Source of the DNA: an uncultured Erysipelotrichaceae bacterium
GTDB lineage: Bacteria > Bacillota_I > Bacilli_A > RF39 > UBA660
Assembly: GCA_902764145.1 (NCBI GenBank)
Contig: CACWUS010000009.1
Location: forward strand, 1-48,449
DNA length: 48,449 nucleotides
Reading direction: 5' to 3'
Shown here: positions 16,306 to 24,576 of the stretch, one piece after another
Layout: each line of letters begins with the position of its first letter
Numbering within the stretch: the first letter of the stretch is position 1
Translations under genes and position numbers: made by a program
Notes under the pieces: model-generated
Database searches by the model: none
What the model was told of the DNA's origin: nothing
The model's input: only the letters and a program-made list of their open reading frames with translations

Positions 16306-17294
16306 TATTCACAAACCCATTCCTTTAATTTTTCTTTATTTTTTATAATAGTCCTTAATGTTCCTTTTTCATATAATGGTGTATAACCATTTAAATCTTT
16401 TTCTAAATCAATTGTATAATTTAAATTTCCAGATTGAAATACTGCATTCAATTTTTGTGAAGCAACAAGATATTCTAAATTTAATGATTTATAACTTTCA
16501 CTATCAGTATTATAGTTAAGAATTTGTTTATTAACTATATAATTAATTAGTTCATTATTTTTGAAATTATAAACAATATTATAATTTAACACTTGTTCTT
16601 CTTCATTCTTGTTGTATTTGCATGTTAATGTTTGCGTACTATTTAATTCACTTTGTGTATATTTCTTAACAAGAGCATAATATGCATCTTGTAGAACATC
16701 ACTTGGTACTATTACACTATCTGTTCTAACAACATCTTTTTCAATTGTATTAGTTAAATCAAATAACTTTTTATAAATCAATTCTTTTTCTGAATTATAA
16801 AATTCAATATAAATATTTAATGAGGGTACATTGTCATATTTCAAACTAGATTCATAATTGAAAATAATTGATGAAGATTCATCTTTCTTTTTGAAATTAT
16901 AAAATATAATCTTATCTATTTGTATTCTACTAGTATTTTCTCCTATTAAAATAAAACCATTAACTAAATTATTTGTAGTTTCATTGTTAGTTTTTGATGT
17001 TAAATTACCAGTAGCCATATAATTATCATAGTATTCAATAACTTTATCTATATTAAAAACAAAAGCTATTAATATTCCAACTAATATTAACATTATAATA
17101 CTACTTGTTTTTTTTCTTTCAGTATTTACTACTGTTATTTCTTCATTTCCTGTAGGCACAGTTGGTACTTCAGTAACACTATTATTTACTTCAACAGGCT
17201 GTTGTACTGGTGATTGAGGTACATTAGTGTTTTGTGGTTGAAGTGGTGTCTGAGGTGTATTATTTATTTGTCCTTGATTTTCATTATTATTCAT
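16305..17294 (-). CDS. Single-pass membrane protein with a Pro/Gln/Asn-rich cytoplasmic tail; unknown
   Basis: I do not recognise this 329-residue protein. Residues about 1-60 are low-complexity (Asn, Gln, Pro, Val), then a Lys/Arg patch (ERKKTSS) and one membrane helix (IIMLILVGILIAFVF, about 66-80). The remaining 245 residues lie outside and look beta-rich, with YNFKKKDESSSIIFNYESSL and repeated Tyr/Asn strands. The basic patch before the helix predicts an N-in topology. It is translationally coupled to scpA. That may only be operon packing; alternatively it links condensin expression to the envelope. Confidence 0.6.
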   Translation of the reverse strand: MNNNENQGQINNTPQTPLQPQNTNVPQSPVQQPVEVNNSVTEVPTVPTGNEEITVVNTERKKTSSIIMLILVGILIAFVFNIDKVIEYYDNYMATGNLTSKTNNETTNNLVNGFILIGENTSRIQIDKIIFYNFKKKDESSSIIFNYESSLKYDNVPSLNIYIEFYNSEKELIYKKLFDLTNTIEKDVVRTDSVIVPSDVLQDAYYALVKKYTQSELNSTQTLTCKYNKNEEEQVLNYNIVYNFKNNELINYIVNKQILNYNTDSESYKSLNLEYLVASQKLNAVFQSGNLNYTIDLEKDLNGYTPLYEKGTLRTIIKNKEKLKEWVCE

Positions 17295-17333
17295 AGTTTC
17301 ACCTTCTACTCTTATTTCTATAAAAAATTATAT

Positions 17334-17370
17334 CAAAAAAAGAATAAAAAGTCATTATTTTTATTCTTTT
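17334..17370 (-). terminator. Terminator of the DUF4097-spoVA operon
   Basis: Minus-strand AAAAGAATAAAAA...TTTTTATTCTTTT stem with a T-tail. It overlaps the last bases of spoVAE. Confidence 0.7.
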
Positions 17371-17722
17371 AATGTTTAACTTTAAATAATAATGAAATTA
17401 TAAAAGCACAAACTATTGCAAAAGATATTCCAGGTCCTGCATTTATTAATATTCCTTTAAATAATCCTATAACACCAGATTCTTTAAAGCCTAAACTAGC
17501 ACCAGTAACTAATAAATGGCCAAAATTAGTAATAGGAACTGTAGCACCAGCATGAAATTTACTAATTAGTTTATCATAAATTCCAAATCCTGATAGAATA
17601 CATCCAAGTATTACTAGTATTGTATTAATGTGACCAGGCGTTAATTTACTTTTTTCTAAAATGTATTGAGATATAGCACATACAAATCCACAAAATAAGA
17701 AAGAATAAAAATATATCAACAA
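17369..17722 (-). CDS. spoVAE: Stage V sporulation protein AE (SpoVAEB type)
   Basis: Membrane subunit of the SpoVA channel that moves dipicolinic acid into the forespore and out during germination. The 117 residues form about four helices. Family signatures are EKSKLTPGHINTILVILG (about residue 23), the GFGIYDKLISKFHAGATVPITNFG segment (seen here near residues 45-68) and the GLFKGILINAGPGISFAI end. It overlaps spoVAD by 7 bases. The length matches SpoVAEB. Confidence 0.92.
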   Translation of the reverse strand: MLIYFYSFLFCGFVCAISQYILEKSKLTPGHINTILVILGCILSGFGIYDKLISKFHAGATVPITNFGHLLVTGASLGFKESGVIGLFKGILINAGPGISFAIVCAFIISLLFKVKH

Positions 17723-18675
17723 TTCACCTCCAAACCTATTGCATGACTAATAGATGGAATTGGTACTTTTAAATTTGTACTTGTTACAGAGTGCATTGAA
17801 CCAGTACCAATTAATAATATTTTTTTATATTTTTTCTTAGGAATAATATAATCAAAAAAAACAAGTGGTAAACATGCAGGACCACTAGCACCTGCATATA
17901 TATTTTTGTCTTTATAAAAAATATTTCCAGAATCAATTACATTATTTAAAGATTTACCATTTATTATTTTAAAATATCTTTTCATGATTTTAAGACCATA
18001 TTCTCCTAAATCACCTGTAAGAATTAAATCATAATAATCTATACTTCTATTTGTATTTTTTAAATGCATATTTAATACTTCAGCACAACTAGGTGCCATA
18101 GCAGAACCCATATCATTTGCATCTCTATGATTTGTTTGAGTGATAAATCCTATTGTTGAACTTTCAATTTTAATATTTGATTTTTCATTTGTAATAATTG
18201 CACTAACACTACCACTAGCTGTACATGTATTAACTCTTTTTCTAACTGCTCCATATTCTACTGGAAATCTAAATTGTTTTTCACTCACTAAATTATGTGA
18301 TGATGTTGAAACTATTATATTGCATTTATTGTTATTAATTATTGAACTTGCGATTATTATTCCTTCTATAAAAGAAGCACATGCTGAATAAATTCCAAGT
18401 GTTGGTAATTTGAATTTCGAAGAAGCTAATGTTGAAGATAAAATTTGATTTTGAAGGTCTCCTGAGATAATTAAATCTATTTTTTTGTATTTATTTTTTA
18501 AGTATTTAATTGTAATTTCTTGATATTTACTTTCAGCTAGTTCTATTGATTTTTCTCCCATATAATAATCTTCAATTATTTTATTAACATTAGGTATAAC
18601 TACTGGATTATATTTTTTAGAAGCTAATAATGAATATTTATCTTTTATATATACATCATTATAATAGTTTGTCAT
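17716..18675 (-). CDS. spoVAD: Stage V sporulation protein AD
   Basis: Soluble thiolase-fold subunit of the SpoVA complex that binds dipicolinic acid. The 319-residue protein, slightly short for the family, has the typical GIYSACASFIEGIIIASSII block near residue 95, where thiolases have the active Cys. It also has FRFPVEYGAVRKRVNTCTASGSVSAI near residues 135-160, LILTGDLGEYGL near residue 212, and the glycine-rich end LIGTGSMHSVTS. The start at 18675 overlaps the spoVAC stop in an ATGA arrangement. Confidence 0.92.
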   Translation of the reverse strand: MTNYYNDVYIKDKYSLLASKKYNPVVIPNVNKIIEDYYMGEKSIELAESKYQEITIKYLKNKYKKIDLIISGDLQNQILSSTLASSKFKLPTLGIYSACASFIEGIIIASSIINNNKCNIIVSTSSHNLVSEKQFRFPVEYGAVRKRVNTCTASGSVSAIITNEKSNIKIESSTIGFITQTNHRDANDMGSAMAPSCAEVLNMHLKNTNRSIDYYDLILTGDLGEYGLKIMKRYFKIINGKSLNNVIDSGNIFYKDKNIYAGASGPACLPLVFFDYIIPKKKYKKILLIGTGSMHSVTSTNLKVPIPSISHAIGLEVNC

Positions 18676-19106
18676 AATAACATCCCCCTTATAAATCCAA
18701 ATATAATTCCAAAAACTATTCCATATAATATAATGCTTCCAGTTAACTTAAATATTGATGAACCAATTCCTTTAATAAATCCTTCACTTCTTGTATCCAT
18801 TGCACTACTTGTCATAGTATTAGCAAATCCAGTTGAAGGTACTATAAGGCCACATTTACAAACACTAAGTATTTTGTCAAAAAAACCTAATCCTGTTAAA
18901 AGAGAACCAATAAATATAAAAATCATAAATGTTATCATATATGAATCACTTAATGTTGTGTTAAAATTTTTAAATATAAAATTTGATATAATTTCGCCAA
19001 TTAATCCAATTAATCCACCACTAAAAAAAGAAATAATAATATTTCCTACAATGTTATCTTCTACTACTATTTCTTTTATTAATTTATCATATTCTTCATT
19101 TTTCAT
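18672..19106 (-). CDS. spoVAC: Stage V sporulation protein AC
   Basis: Mechanosensitive-type membrane subunit of the SpoVA channel. In 144 residues there are about four helices with family motifs FFSGGLIGLIGEIISNF, LLTGLGFFDKIL, CKCGLIVPSTGFANTMTSSAM and GFIKGIGSSIFKLTGSIILYG. With spoVAD and spoVAE it forms the conserved three-gene core. It lies 20 bases downstream of the DUF4097 gene with no promoter of its own visible. This is the only direct sign of sporulation genes in the window. Confidence 0.92.
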   Translation of the reverse strand: MKNEEYDKLIKEIVVEDNIVGNIIISFFSGGLIGLIGEIISNFIFKNFNTTLSDSYMITFMIFIFIGSLLTGLGFFDKILSVCKCGLIVPSTGFANTMTSSAMDTRSEGFIKGIGSSIFKLTGSIILYGIVFGIIFGFIRGMLL

Positions 19107-19126
19107 AATATTAGTATTTACAAATA

Positions 19127-19864
19127 TTAATTTTTTATACTAATATTACCTACATCTAATTTTATTTTTAATTCTATATCAGACTTTCTATAATTATTAT
19201 TAATATCAACTTTTCCAACATCAACTTTTGTATCAAAATATATCTCGTTTGTTTTATTGATTTTAACATTACCTGTATCTATATTAATAATAGAATTTTC
19301 ATTTAAATTAATTTCTTTAATTGTTAAATCTCCTGCATCTGCTTCTATATCTAATTTATTATTTATTTTTCCTATTATAATATCACCAACATCAACATCT
19401 AATTTCAAGTTCTTAACTTCATCAATTGTAACTCTACCAGTATCTGTTTCAACATCAAAAATACCGTTTTCAAAGTTATCAACACTGACATTTCCATAAT
19501 CATTATTAATTTTTAATTTATAATCATAATCTTTTGGTAATGTTACTTCAATTGATGCAATTTTATTTTTACGGCAAAATATTTTACATTCTTTAACTTT
19601 TGAAACAATACTCAATTTATCATAATCATCAATCTTAGTCCTATTTTTATCTCCATATATTTTTACTTTAATTATTTGTTCATCACTATGTTTAATGTGT
19701 ATGTTTGAAACATTTGATTCAATAATAATATCCTTTAATTCATAAGTTTCCTCTAATACTAAATCTTTTGCTACTTCGAAATTTTGTGGTACAGCAAATA
19801 TGAGAACTACTAAAACAATAAATATTAATATTATACTAATCAATATACTTTTTTTATCATTCAT
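19127..19864 (-). CDS. DUF4097-family beta-helix protein, membrane-anchored (LiaG-like)
   Basis: The 245-residue protein starts with one hydrophobic segment (ILISIILIFIVLVVLIFAVP, about residues 6-25) that is a signal anchor. The rest is a right-handed beta-helix-like repeat array. A rung motif recurs about every 20 residues: KLDVDVGDIIIGKI, LDIEADAGDLTIKEI, IINIDTGNVKINKT, FDTKVDVGKVDIN and IKLDVGNISIKN. It resembles DUF4097/LiaG proteins, which appear in envelope stress loci. The GGTGAT Shine-Dalgarno and TGATATAAT -10 (19882-19890) lie upstream. It is first in the operon with spoVAC-AD-AE, an uncommon pairing. Confidence 0.7.
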   Translation of the reverse strand: MNDKKSILISIILIFIVLVVLIFAVPQNFEVAKDLVLEETYELKDIIIESNVSNIHIKHSDEQIIKVKIYGDKNRTKIDDYDKLSIVSKVKECKIFCRKNKIASIEVTLPKDYDYKLKINNDYGNVSVDNFENGIFDVETDTGRVTIDEVKNLKLDVDVGDIIIGKINNKLDIEADAGDLTIKEINLNENSIINIDTGNVKINKTNEIYFDTKVDVGKVDINNNYRKSDIELKIKLDVGNISIKN

Positions 19865-19912
19865 AATATCACCTCATTTTAATTATATCAAACATAAAAT
19901 AAAAAAGCATTT

Positions 19913-20143
19913 CTATTCTCTAACACTCTTTATGTTTTGTAATTCAAATCTATATTTCTGATTATTCTTATTAACCTCTTCTAAAAACATATTAAGTGGT
20001 CTACACCATAATTTATTGTCTCCATATAACGCTCTATATATTACCATCTTTTCATCAGTTTCACTGTTATATGCTATATCTTCAACAATATATAAGTCAC
20101 CTTTAAAATGTTTATATATACCATGAATTTTAATTTCTTCCAT
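19913..20143 (-). CDS. DUF1653-family protein
   Basis: The 76-residue protein is compact and mostly beta. It opens with GIYKHFKGDLYIVEDIAYNS, followed by an RALYGD loop, CRPLNMFLEEV and the tail YRFEL. The KHFKG, LYGD and RPLNMF pieces are the family signature. The function is unknown. It stands alone, with an RBS at AGGAGG and no obvious hairpin behind it. Confidence 0.85.
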   Translation of the reverse strand: MEEIKIHGIYKHFKGDLYIVEDIAYNSETDEKMVIYRALYGDNKLWCRPLNMFLEEVNKNNQKYRFELQNIKSVRE

Positions 20144-20164
20144 TTTTCCTCCTAATGTTTTTTA

Positions 20165-20193
20165 TTGATATTAAAATATTTTTATGTTATTAT
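20165..20193 (+). promoter_or_regulatory. Promoter of tRNA-Glu
   Basis: -35 TTGATA (20165-20170), 17 bases, -10 TATTAT (20188-20193), about 18 bases before the mature tRNA 5' end. Confidence 0.65.
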
Positions 20194-20210
20194 ATTTAAG
20201 TAATTAATTT

Positions 20211-20286
20211 GGCCCGTTGGTGAAGCGGTTAACACACAAGATTCTCAATCTTGCATACATGGGTTCAAACCCCATACGGGCTACCA
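20211..20286 (+). tRNA. tRNA-Glu (CTC anticodon), CCA encoded
   Basis: A 76-base cloverleaf. The acceptor stem GGCCCGT pairs with ACGGGCT, and the anticodon stem CAAGA/TCTTG encloses loop TTCTCAA, giving anticodon CTC for codon GAG. The T-arm is ATGGGTTCAAACCCCAT and CCA is encoded at 20284-20286. The GGCCCGTTGGTGAAGCGGTT start is typical of tRNA-Glu. Confidence 0.92.
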
Positions 20287-20298
20287 TAAAGATAATTA

Positions 20299-20321
20299 AG
20301 CAACTATGTTGCTTTTTTTAT
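20299..20321 (+). terminator. Terminator of tRNA-Glu
   Basis: AGCAAC-TAT-GTTGCT hairpin followed by seven T. It overlaps the end of the convergent ttcA-like gene. Confidence 0.8.
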
Positions 20322-21145
20322 TTATCATAATCATCCAAAAATGAATGTTCTACTCCATCCTTTTTATATCTTAAGACACAATTTAAATTAATATTATCAA
20401 GTGCTTTAAAAATATTAAAATCAATATTTTTATTTGTTTTTCTCATTTCTTCTATTAACTTCTTCATTTCTTTTCTTTTACTAGTATTATCATCTTCTAT
20501 ATTACACATCTCAGTAAATCTACATGCACAATTAATGAATTTAATATTATTACTTTTTGCCCAAGAAATTATATCTTTTTCTTTAACTAAGTACATTGGC
20601 CTAATAAGTTCCAAATTTTCATAATTATCACTATGTAATTTAGGCATCATAGTTTTAATTTCAGAGCCATAAAACATTGATAAAAGAGTTGTTTCTATTA
20701 CATCATCAAAATGGTGCCCTAATGCTATTTTATTGCAACCAAGTTCCTGTGCTTTATTATATAAATATCCCCTTCTCATACGAGCACACATATAACATGG
20801 ACTCTTAAATGCTACCTTATCTACTACATCAAAAATATCACTTTCAAATATTTCTATTGGAACGTTTAATCTCTTAGCATTTTCTTCTATAAGTTTTCTA
20901 TTATTTTCATTATATCCTGGATCCATAACTACAAAAAATAATTCAAAATTAATTTTTCCATGTCTTTTTATTTCTTGCATACATTTAGCAAGTAGGAAAG
21001 AGTCTTTGCCTCCACTTATACAAACCATTATTTTATCATTTTCTTTTATCAGTTCATAATCTTGTACTGCTTTAACAAACTTACTCCATATTTCTTTTCT
21101 ATATTTTTTTATAATACTTCTTTCAATTTCTCTATATTCTTCCAT
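20318..21145 (-). CDS. ttcA: TtcA-family tRNA-thiolating ATP pyrophosphatase
   Basis: Members use ATP and an Fe-S cluster to put sulfur on tRNA (2-thiocytidine at position 32 in E. coli TtcA). In 275 residues the PP-loop is CISGGKDSFLLA (about residue 43) and the cluster-binding pair is CYMCARMRRG (about residue 116). The helix GHHFDDVIETTLLSMFYGSEIK-type block lies near residues 144-165, and the third cluster Cys is in NCACRF (about residue 205). The Lys-rich C-terminus is typical of the family. RBS GGAG precedes ATG 21145, one base from the copA stop. Whether the modified base is C32 or another is not clear. Confidence 0.8.
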   Translation of the reverse strand: MEEYREIERSIIKKYRKEIWSKFVKAVQDYELIKENDKIMVCISGGKDSFLLAKCMQEIKRHGKINFELFFVVMDPGYNENNRKLIEENAKRLNVPIEIFESDIFDVVDKVAFKSPCYMCARMRRGYLYNKAQELGCNKIALGHHFDDVIETTLLSMFYGSEIKTMMPKLHSDNYENLELIRPMYLVKEKDIISWAKSNNIKFINCACRFTEMCNIEDDNTSKRKEMKKLIEEMRKTNKNIDFNIFKALDNINLNCVLRYKKDGVEHSFLDDYDK

Positions 21146-21146
21146 A

Positions 21147-23324
21147 TTATCTCCTTAATCTAAGAGAATTTATTACTACAGTTAAACTACTTATCATCAT
21201 TGAAATTGATGATATCATAGGATTTATACTTACTGAAAAACTCTTAAATAATCCAATTGCAATTGGAATCATTATTATATTATAAATAAAAGCCCAAAAC
21301 AAATTTTCTTTAATTATTTTTATAGTTTTTTTACTTCTATCAATTAATTTAATAATATTATTTATATTATCATTCATTAATATTACATCAGCTGAATTAC
21401 TTGCTATATCAGTTCCACTTTTAATGCTGACACCAATTAAAGAACTAGCGAGACTTGCAGCATCATTTATTCCATCCCCTACCATCATTACTTTTTTACC
21501 AGATTTGGAAAGTTCTTTTATAATGTTAGTTTTATCTTTAGGTAACACATTTGCTCTTATATCTTTTATTCCTATACTTTTAGCTACAATATTAGCTGTT
21601 TTTTCGTTATCTCCAGTAAGCATAATAACATTAATATTTCTTCTTTTTAATTCATCTATTGTTTCTTTAATATTTTCTCTTAAAATATCTTTAACTCCAA
21701 TTAAACCAATTATTTTTCTATTCTCAATTACATAAATTATTGTATTTCCATCATTAGCAAGTTCTTCTTCATCACTTTTATAATTATTCTCTATATTAAC
21801 CTTTCTAAATATTTTGTTATTTCCTAGATAATATATATCTTTGTTAATCTTAGCTTTTAATCCTATACCACCAATAACTGTAACATTATCAACTTTATCT
21901 TCAACAATTTCATTTTTAAATGCACTAGCAATTGGATGATTAGAATGTTTTTCTATCATGGACACTATTTTAATTAGTTCACTTTCAGAATAATTACTAT
22001 AATTATAAATTTTAGATACTTTTAATTTTCCATATGTTAATGTTCCTGTCTTATCAAAAACTATTGTATCAATTAAATTTGCATTTTCTAATACTTGACT
22101 ACTTTTAATTAAAATACCACTTTTTGCACATTTTCCTTCACTAATTACAATAGCTAGTGGTGTTGCAAGTCCAAGAGCACAAGGACACGCTACAACAAGA
22201 ACACTTACAAATGAAATTAATGATTCATTAAATTCATAACCATATAATAAATAAGATATAAAGGTAATAAATGCTATTATAAAAATACTTGGTACAAAAT
22301 AACTACTTACTTTATCTGAAAGTGCAGAGATTTTTGCTTTAGTATTAGTTGATTCTATAACTAATCTTACTATTTCTGATATAGTTGAATTTCTACCTAT
22401 TTTTTCTGCTCTATATTCTATATATCCATCAATATTCATAGATCCAGCTACAACGTAATCTTTTTCTCTTTTTTTACTAGGAGTACTCTCTCCTGTTATA
22501 AACGATTCATCAACATGTGTTTTACCAGATACTATAAAACCATCAACAGCTATTTTTTCTCCCTCTTTACATATAAGAATATCTCCTTTTTTTACTTCAT
22601 CAATAGTAATTTTCTTTTCACCATTTTTTGTTTTCAAAAATGCATAATCTGGTGTTATTTGCACTAATTCTTCAATTGCTTCTTTAGTTTTTTCATTTGA
22701 TTTATGTTCTATAATTCTACCTAATTTAACAAAGAATATAATAGTAGCAACACCTTCAAAATACATTCTTTCAACGTATTCATTTTTACCATTTATTACC
22801 ATTATTAAAGAAAACAAACTATATATAAAACTTGATAATACTCCTACTGTTACTAAGGAATCCATGTTAGGTATTCTATTTAATAAATTCTTAATTCCAT
22901 TTTTTATTATGTCAAATCCATATATTAAAAATGGTATTGTTAATACTAGCAGAAATACGCCATAATTAACTGCATGAGTAGACATATTTAATAATGGTAT
23001 TGCTGGAAGTCCAATCATATGAGACATAGAAATATACATTAGCAAAATTAAAAGACAAGCAAAAACAAGAAAATAATTTTTTTTATTTACTTTCTTTTCC
23101 TCTTTTCTTGGATCATATACTCCAAGACTTTCAAATCCCGCTTCACTTACAAATCTATCTAAATCTTCAAGTGTTAAATTATCTTCATATTCAATTGAAG
23201 CTTCTGCAAGAACTAAATTTACACTAGCACTAATAATTCCATCTTGTCTATTTAAATACTTTTCAAGTCCTGAAGAACAAGCACTACAACTCATGCCATC
23301 TATTCTTAATATTACTTTATTCAT
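21147..23324 (-). CDS. copA: Copper-exporting P1B-type ATPase CopA
   Basis: Pumps Cu(I) out of the cell. In 725 residues there is one N-terminal HMA domain (GMSCSACSSGLEKYL), eight predicted helices, a TGES-type actuator loop (FITGESTPSKK) and the transmembrane metal site CPCALGLATPLAI. The phosphorylation site is DKTGTLTYG, the nucleotide domain has SNHPIASAF and the hinge is GDGINDAASLA. CPC, DKTGT and the HP motif are all intact. The start at ATG 23324 overlaps the copZ stop by 8 bases; the upstream part of the frame lies within copZ. A two-gene copZ-copA unit, with ttcA following directly. No CsoR or CopY regulator is nearby. Confidence 0.94.
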   Translation of the reverse strand: MNKVILRIDGMSCSACSSGLEKYLNRQDGIISASVNLVLAEASIEYEDNLTLEDLDRFVSEAGFESLGVYDPRKEEKKVNKKNYFLVFACLLILLMYISMSHMIGLPAIPLLNMSTHAVNYGVFLLVLTIPFLIYGFDIIKNGIKNLLNRIPNMDSLVTVGVLSSFIYSLFSLIMVINGKNEYVERMYFEGVATIIFFVKLGRIIEHKSNEKTKEAIEELVQITPDYAFLKTKNGEKKITIDEVKKGDILICKEGEKIAVDGFIVSGKTHVDESFITGESTPSKKREKDYVVAGSMNIDGYIEYRAEKIGRNSTISEIVRLVIESTNTKAKISALSDKVSSYFVPSIFIIAFITFISYLLYGYEFNESLISFVSVLVVACPCALGLATPLAIVISEGKCAKSGILIKSSQVLENANLIDTIVFDKTGTLTYGKLKVSKIYNYSNYSESELIKIVSMIEKHSNHPIASAFKNEIVEDKVDNVTVIGGIGLKAKINKDIYYLGNNKIFRKVNIENNYKSDEEELANDGNTIIYVIENRKIIGLIGVKDILRENIKETIDELKRRNINVIMLTGDNEKTANIVAKSIGIKDIRANVLPKDKTNIIKELSKSGKKVMMVGDGINDAASLASSLIGVSIKSGTDIASNSADVILMNDNINNIIKLIDRSKKTIKIIKENLFWAFIYNIIMIPIAIGLFKSFSVSINPMISSISMMISSLTVVINSLRLRR

Positions 23325-23532
23325 AAAAATACTCTTCTTTTGTTTCAAATCCTATATCATTTATTGTATTAATTATTTTACTATGATTAAGGTCTTTATC
23401 ATATTTGATTATAGCGACATTATCTACAACACTAACCTCTTTTATTTCATCATTATTTAGTAAAACTTTTGCTATTCTATTTCTACAATTATCACAATGA
23501 ATTCCATCAATTTTTAATTTTATTTCTTTCAT
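23317..23532 (-). CDS. copZ: HMA-domain copper chaperone CopZ
   Basis: The 71-residue protein is a single heavy-metal-associated fold with the Cu(I) site GIHCDNCRNRI (CxxC, about residues 13-16), strands EVSVVDNVAIIKYD and the end IGFETKEEY. It should carry Cu(I) to the CopA pump. Its last codons overlap the copA start, so translation is coupled. Confidence 0.88.
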   Translation of the reverse strand: MKEIKLKIDGIHCDNCRNRIAKVLLNNDEIKEVSVVDNVAIIKYDKDLNHSKIINTINDIGFETKEEYFYE

Positions 23533-23623
23533 AATTCACTCCTATCAAATATATTTTAACACAAATATATTTATTCTAAAATATTAACTTTTAGAGTTAT
23601 TTATGTTATTATATTAACGTAGT

Positions 23624-24568
23624 ATGAAAGAAAAAATAATATTTAAAATTATTATTTTATTAACAGTCATTTTAATTGTACTTAGCATGACTGGTTTTTT
23701 TCATAAAAGAACAATTGATAATGAAATAATTACTAAATTAGATAAAGGATTTTATCTTAAAGGTAATAATGAAGTAACTATTGATTATGGTTCTACATAT
23801 GAAGATGAAGGATTTGTTGCTTCTATTGAAGATAATAAAAGTATTAGAAATATAAAATTTGAAAACAATGTTGATACAAGTAAAATTGGAACTTATAATG
23901 TAACTTATACAGCAAGTTATAAAGATGTAACAAAATCAATAACAAGAATTGTAAAAGTTGTTGATAGTCTTCCACCTGATTTAAATGTAAAATGTAAAGA
24001 TGATATTTATTTTGCTGTTAATTCTGCTTATAAAGAATGTAAGTATGAAGTAACAGATAATTATGACAAAGATATTAAAGTAGATATTAATTCTAATGTA
24101 AATATCAAAAAGAAAGGTGATTATACTCTAACATATACTGCTAGTGATTCTAGTAATAATAAAGTAACTAAAACTATTAATGTTCATGTTAGAAAGAAAA
24201 ATGAACTTAATTATATAATTGTTTCAATTTCAAAACAAAAATTATATTATTATGTTAATAAAGAGTTAGTATTAACCACTAAAGTAACTACTGGAAGATA
24301 TAATGCTACTAAAAAAGGAAATTTTAAAGTTAGAAATAAAGTTAGAAATACAACTCTAAAAGGAAAAGACTATGAATCTAAAGTAAAATATTGGTTGGGT
24401 TATAGTGGAAATAGTTTTGGTATTCATGATGCTTCTTGGAGAAGTAATTTTGGTACTAAAAACTATTATTATACAGGTAGTCATGGATGCATAAATGTAC
24501 CAACTAAAAAAATGAAAAAACTATATAATATGGTTAGTGTTGGAACTCCAGTTTATATAAAGAAGTGA
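23624..24568 (+). CDS. L,D-transpeptidase (YkuD) with Ig-like domains
   Basis: A cell-surface enzyme that forms 3-3 peptidoglycan crosslinks or attaches peptides. In 314 residues the N-terminus is a signal anchor (IIILLTVILIVLSMTGFF, about 8-26). Two DUF5011-type Ig-like repeats follow (about 40-195): each has DYGSTYEDEGF or an equivalent, then KIGTYNVTYTAS, and KKGDYTLTYTASDSSNN. The YkuD domain (about 197-314) ends with GSHGCINVP, containing the catalytic Cys and the SHGC motif, preceded by FGIHDASW with its His. There is no clear Shine-Dalgarno before the ATG; TATATT lies about 15 bases upstream, so the leader is very short. The stop is TGA. First of four plus-strand envelope genes. Confidence 0.85.
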   Translation: MKEKIIFKIIILLTVILIVLSMTGFFHKRTIDNEIITKLDKGFYLKGNNEVTIDYGSTYEDEGFVASIEDNKSIRNIKFENNVDTSKIGTYNVTYTASYKDVTKSITRIVKVVDSLPPDLNVKCKDDIYFAVNSAYKECKYEVTDNYDKDIKVDINSNVNIKKKGDYTLTYTASDSSNNKVTKTINVHVRKKNELNYIIVSISKQKLYYYVNKELVLTTKVTTGRYNATKKGNFKVRNKVRNTTLKGKDYESKVKYWLGYSGNSFGIHDASWRSNFGTKNYYYTGSHGCINVPTKKMKKLYNMVSVGTPVYIKK

Positions 24569-24576
24569 GGTAAATA

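Noticed and set aside
17369..19106. spoVA2mob-type mobile element
   Set aside because: Only the core spoVAC-AD-AE genes are present, without the extra genes of that element or any transposase.
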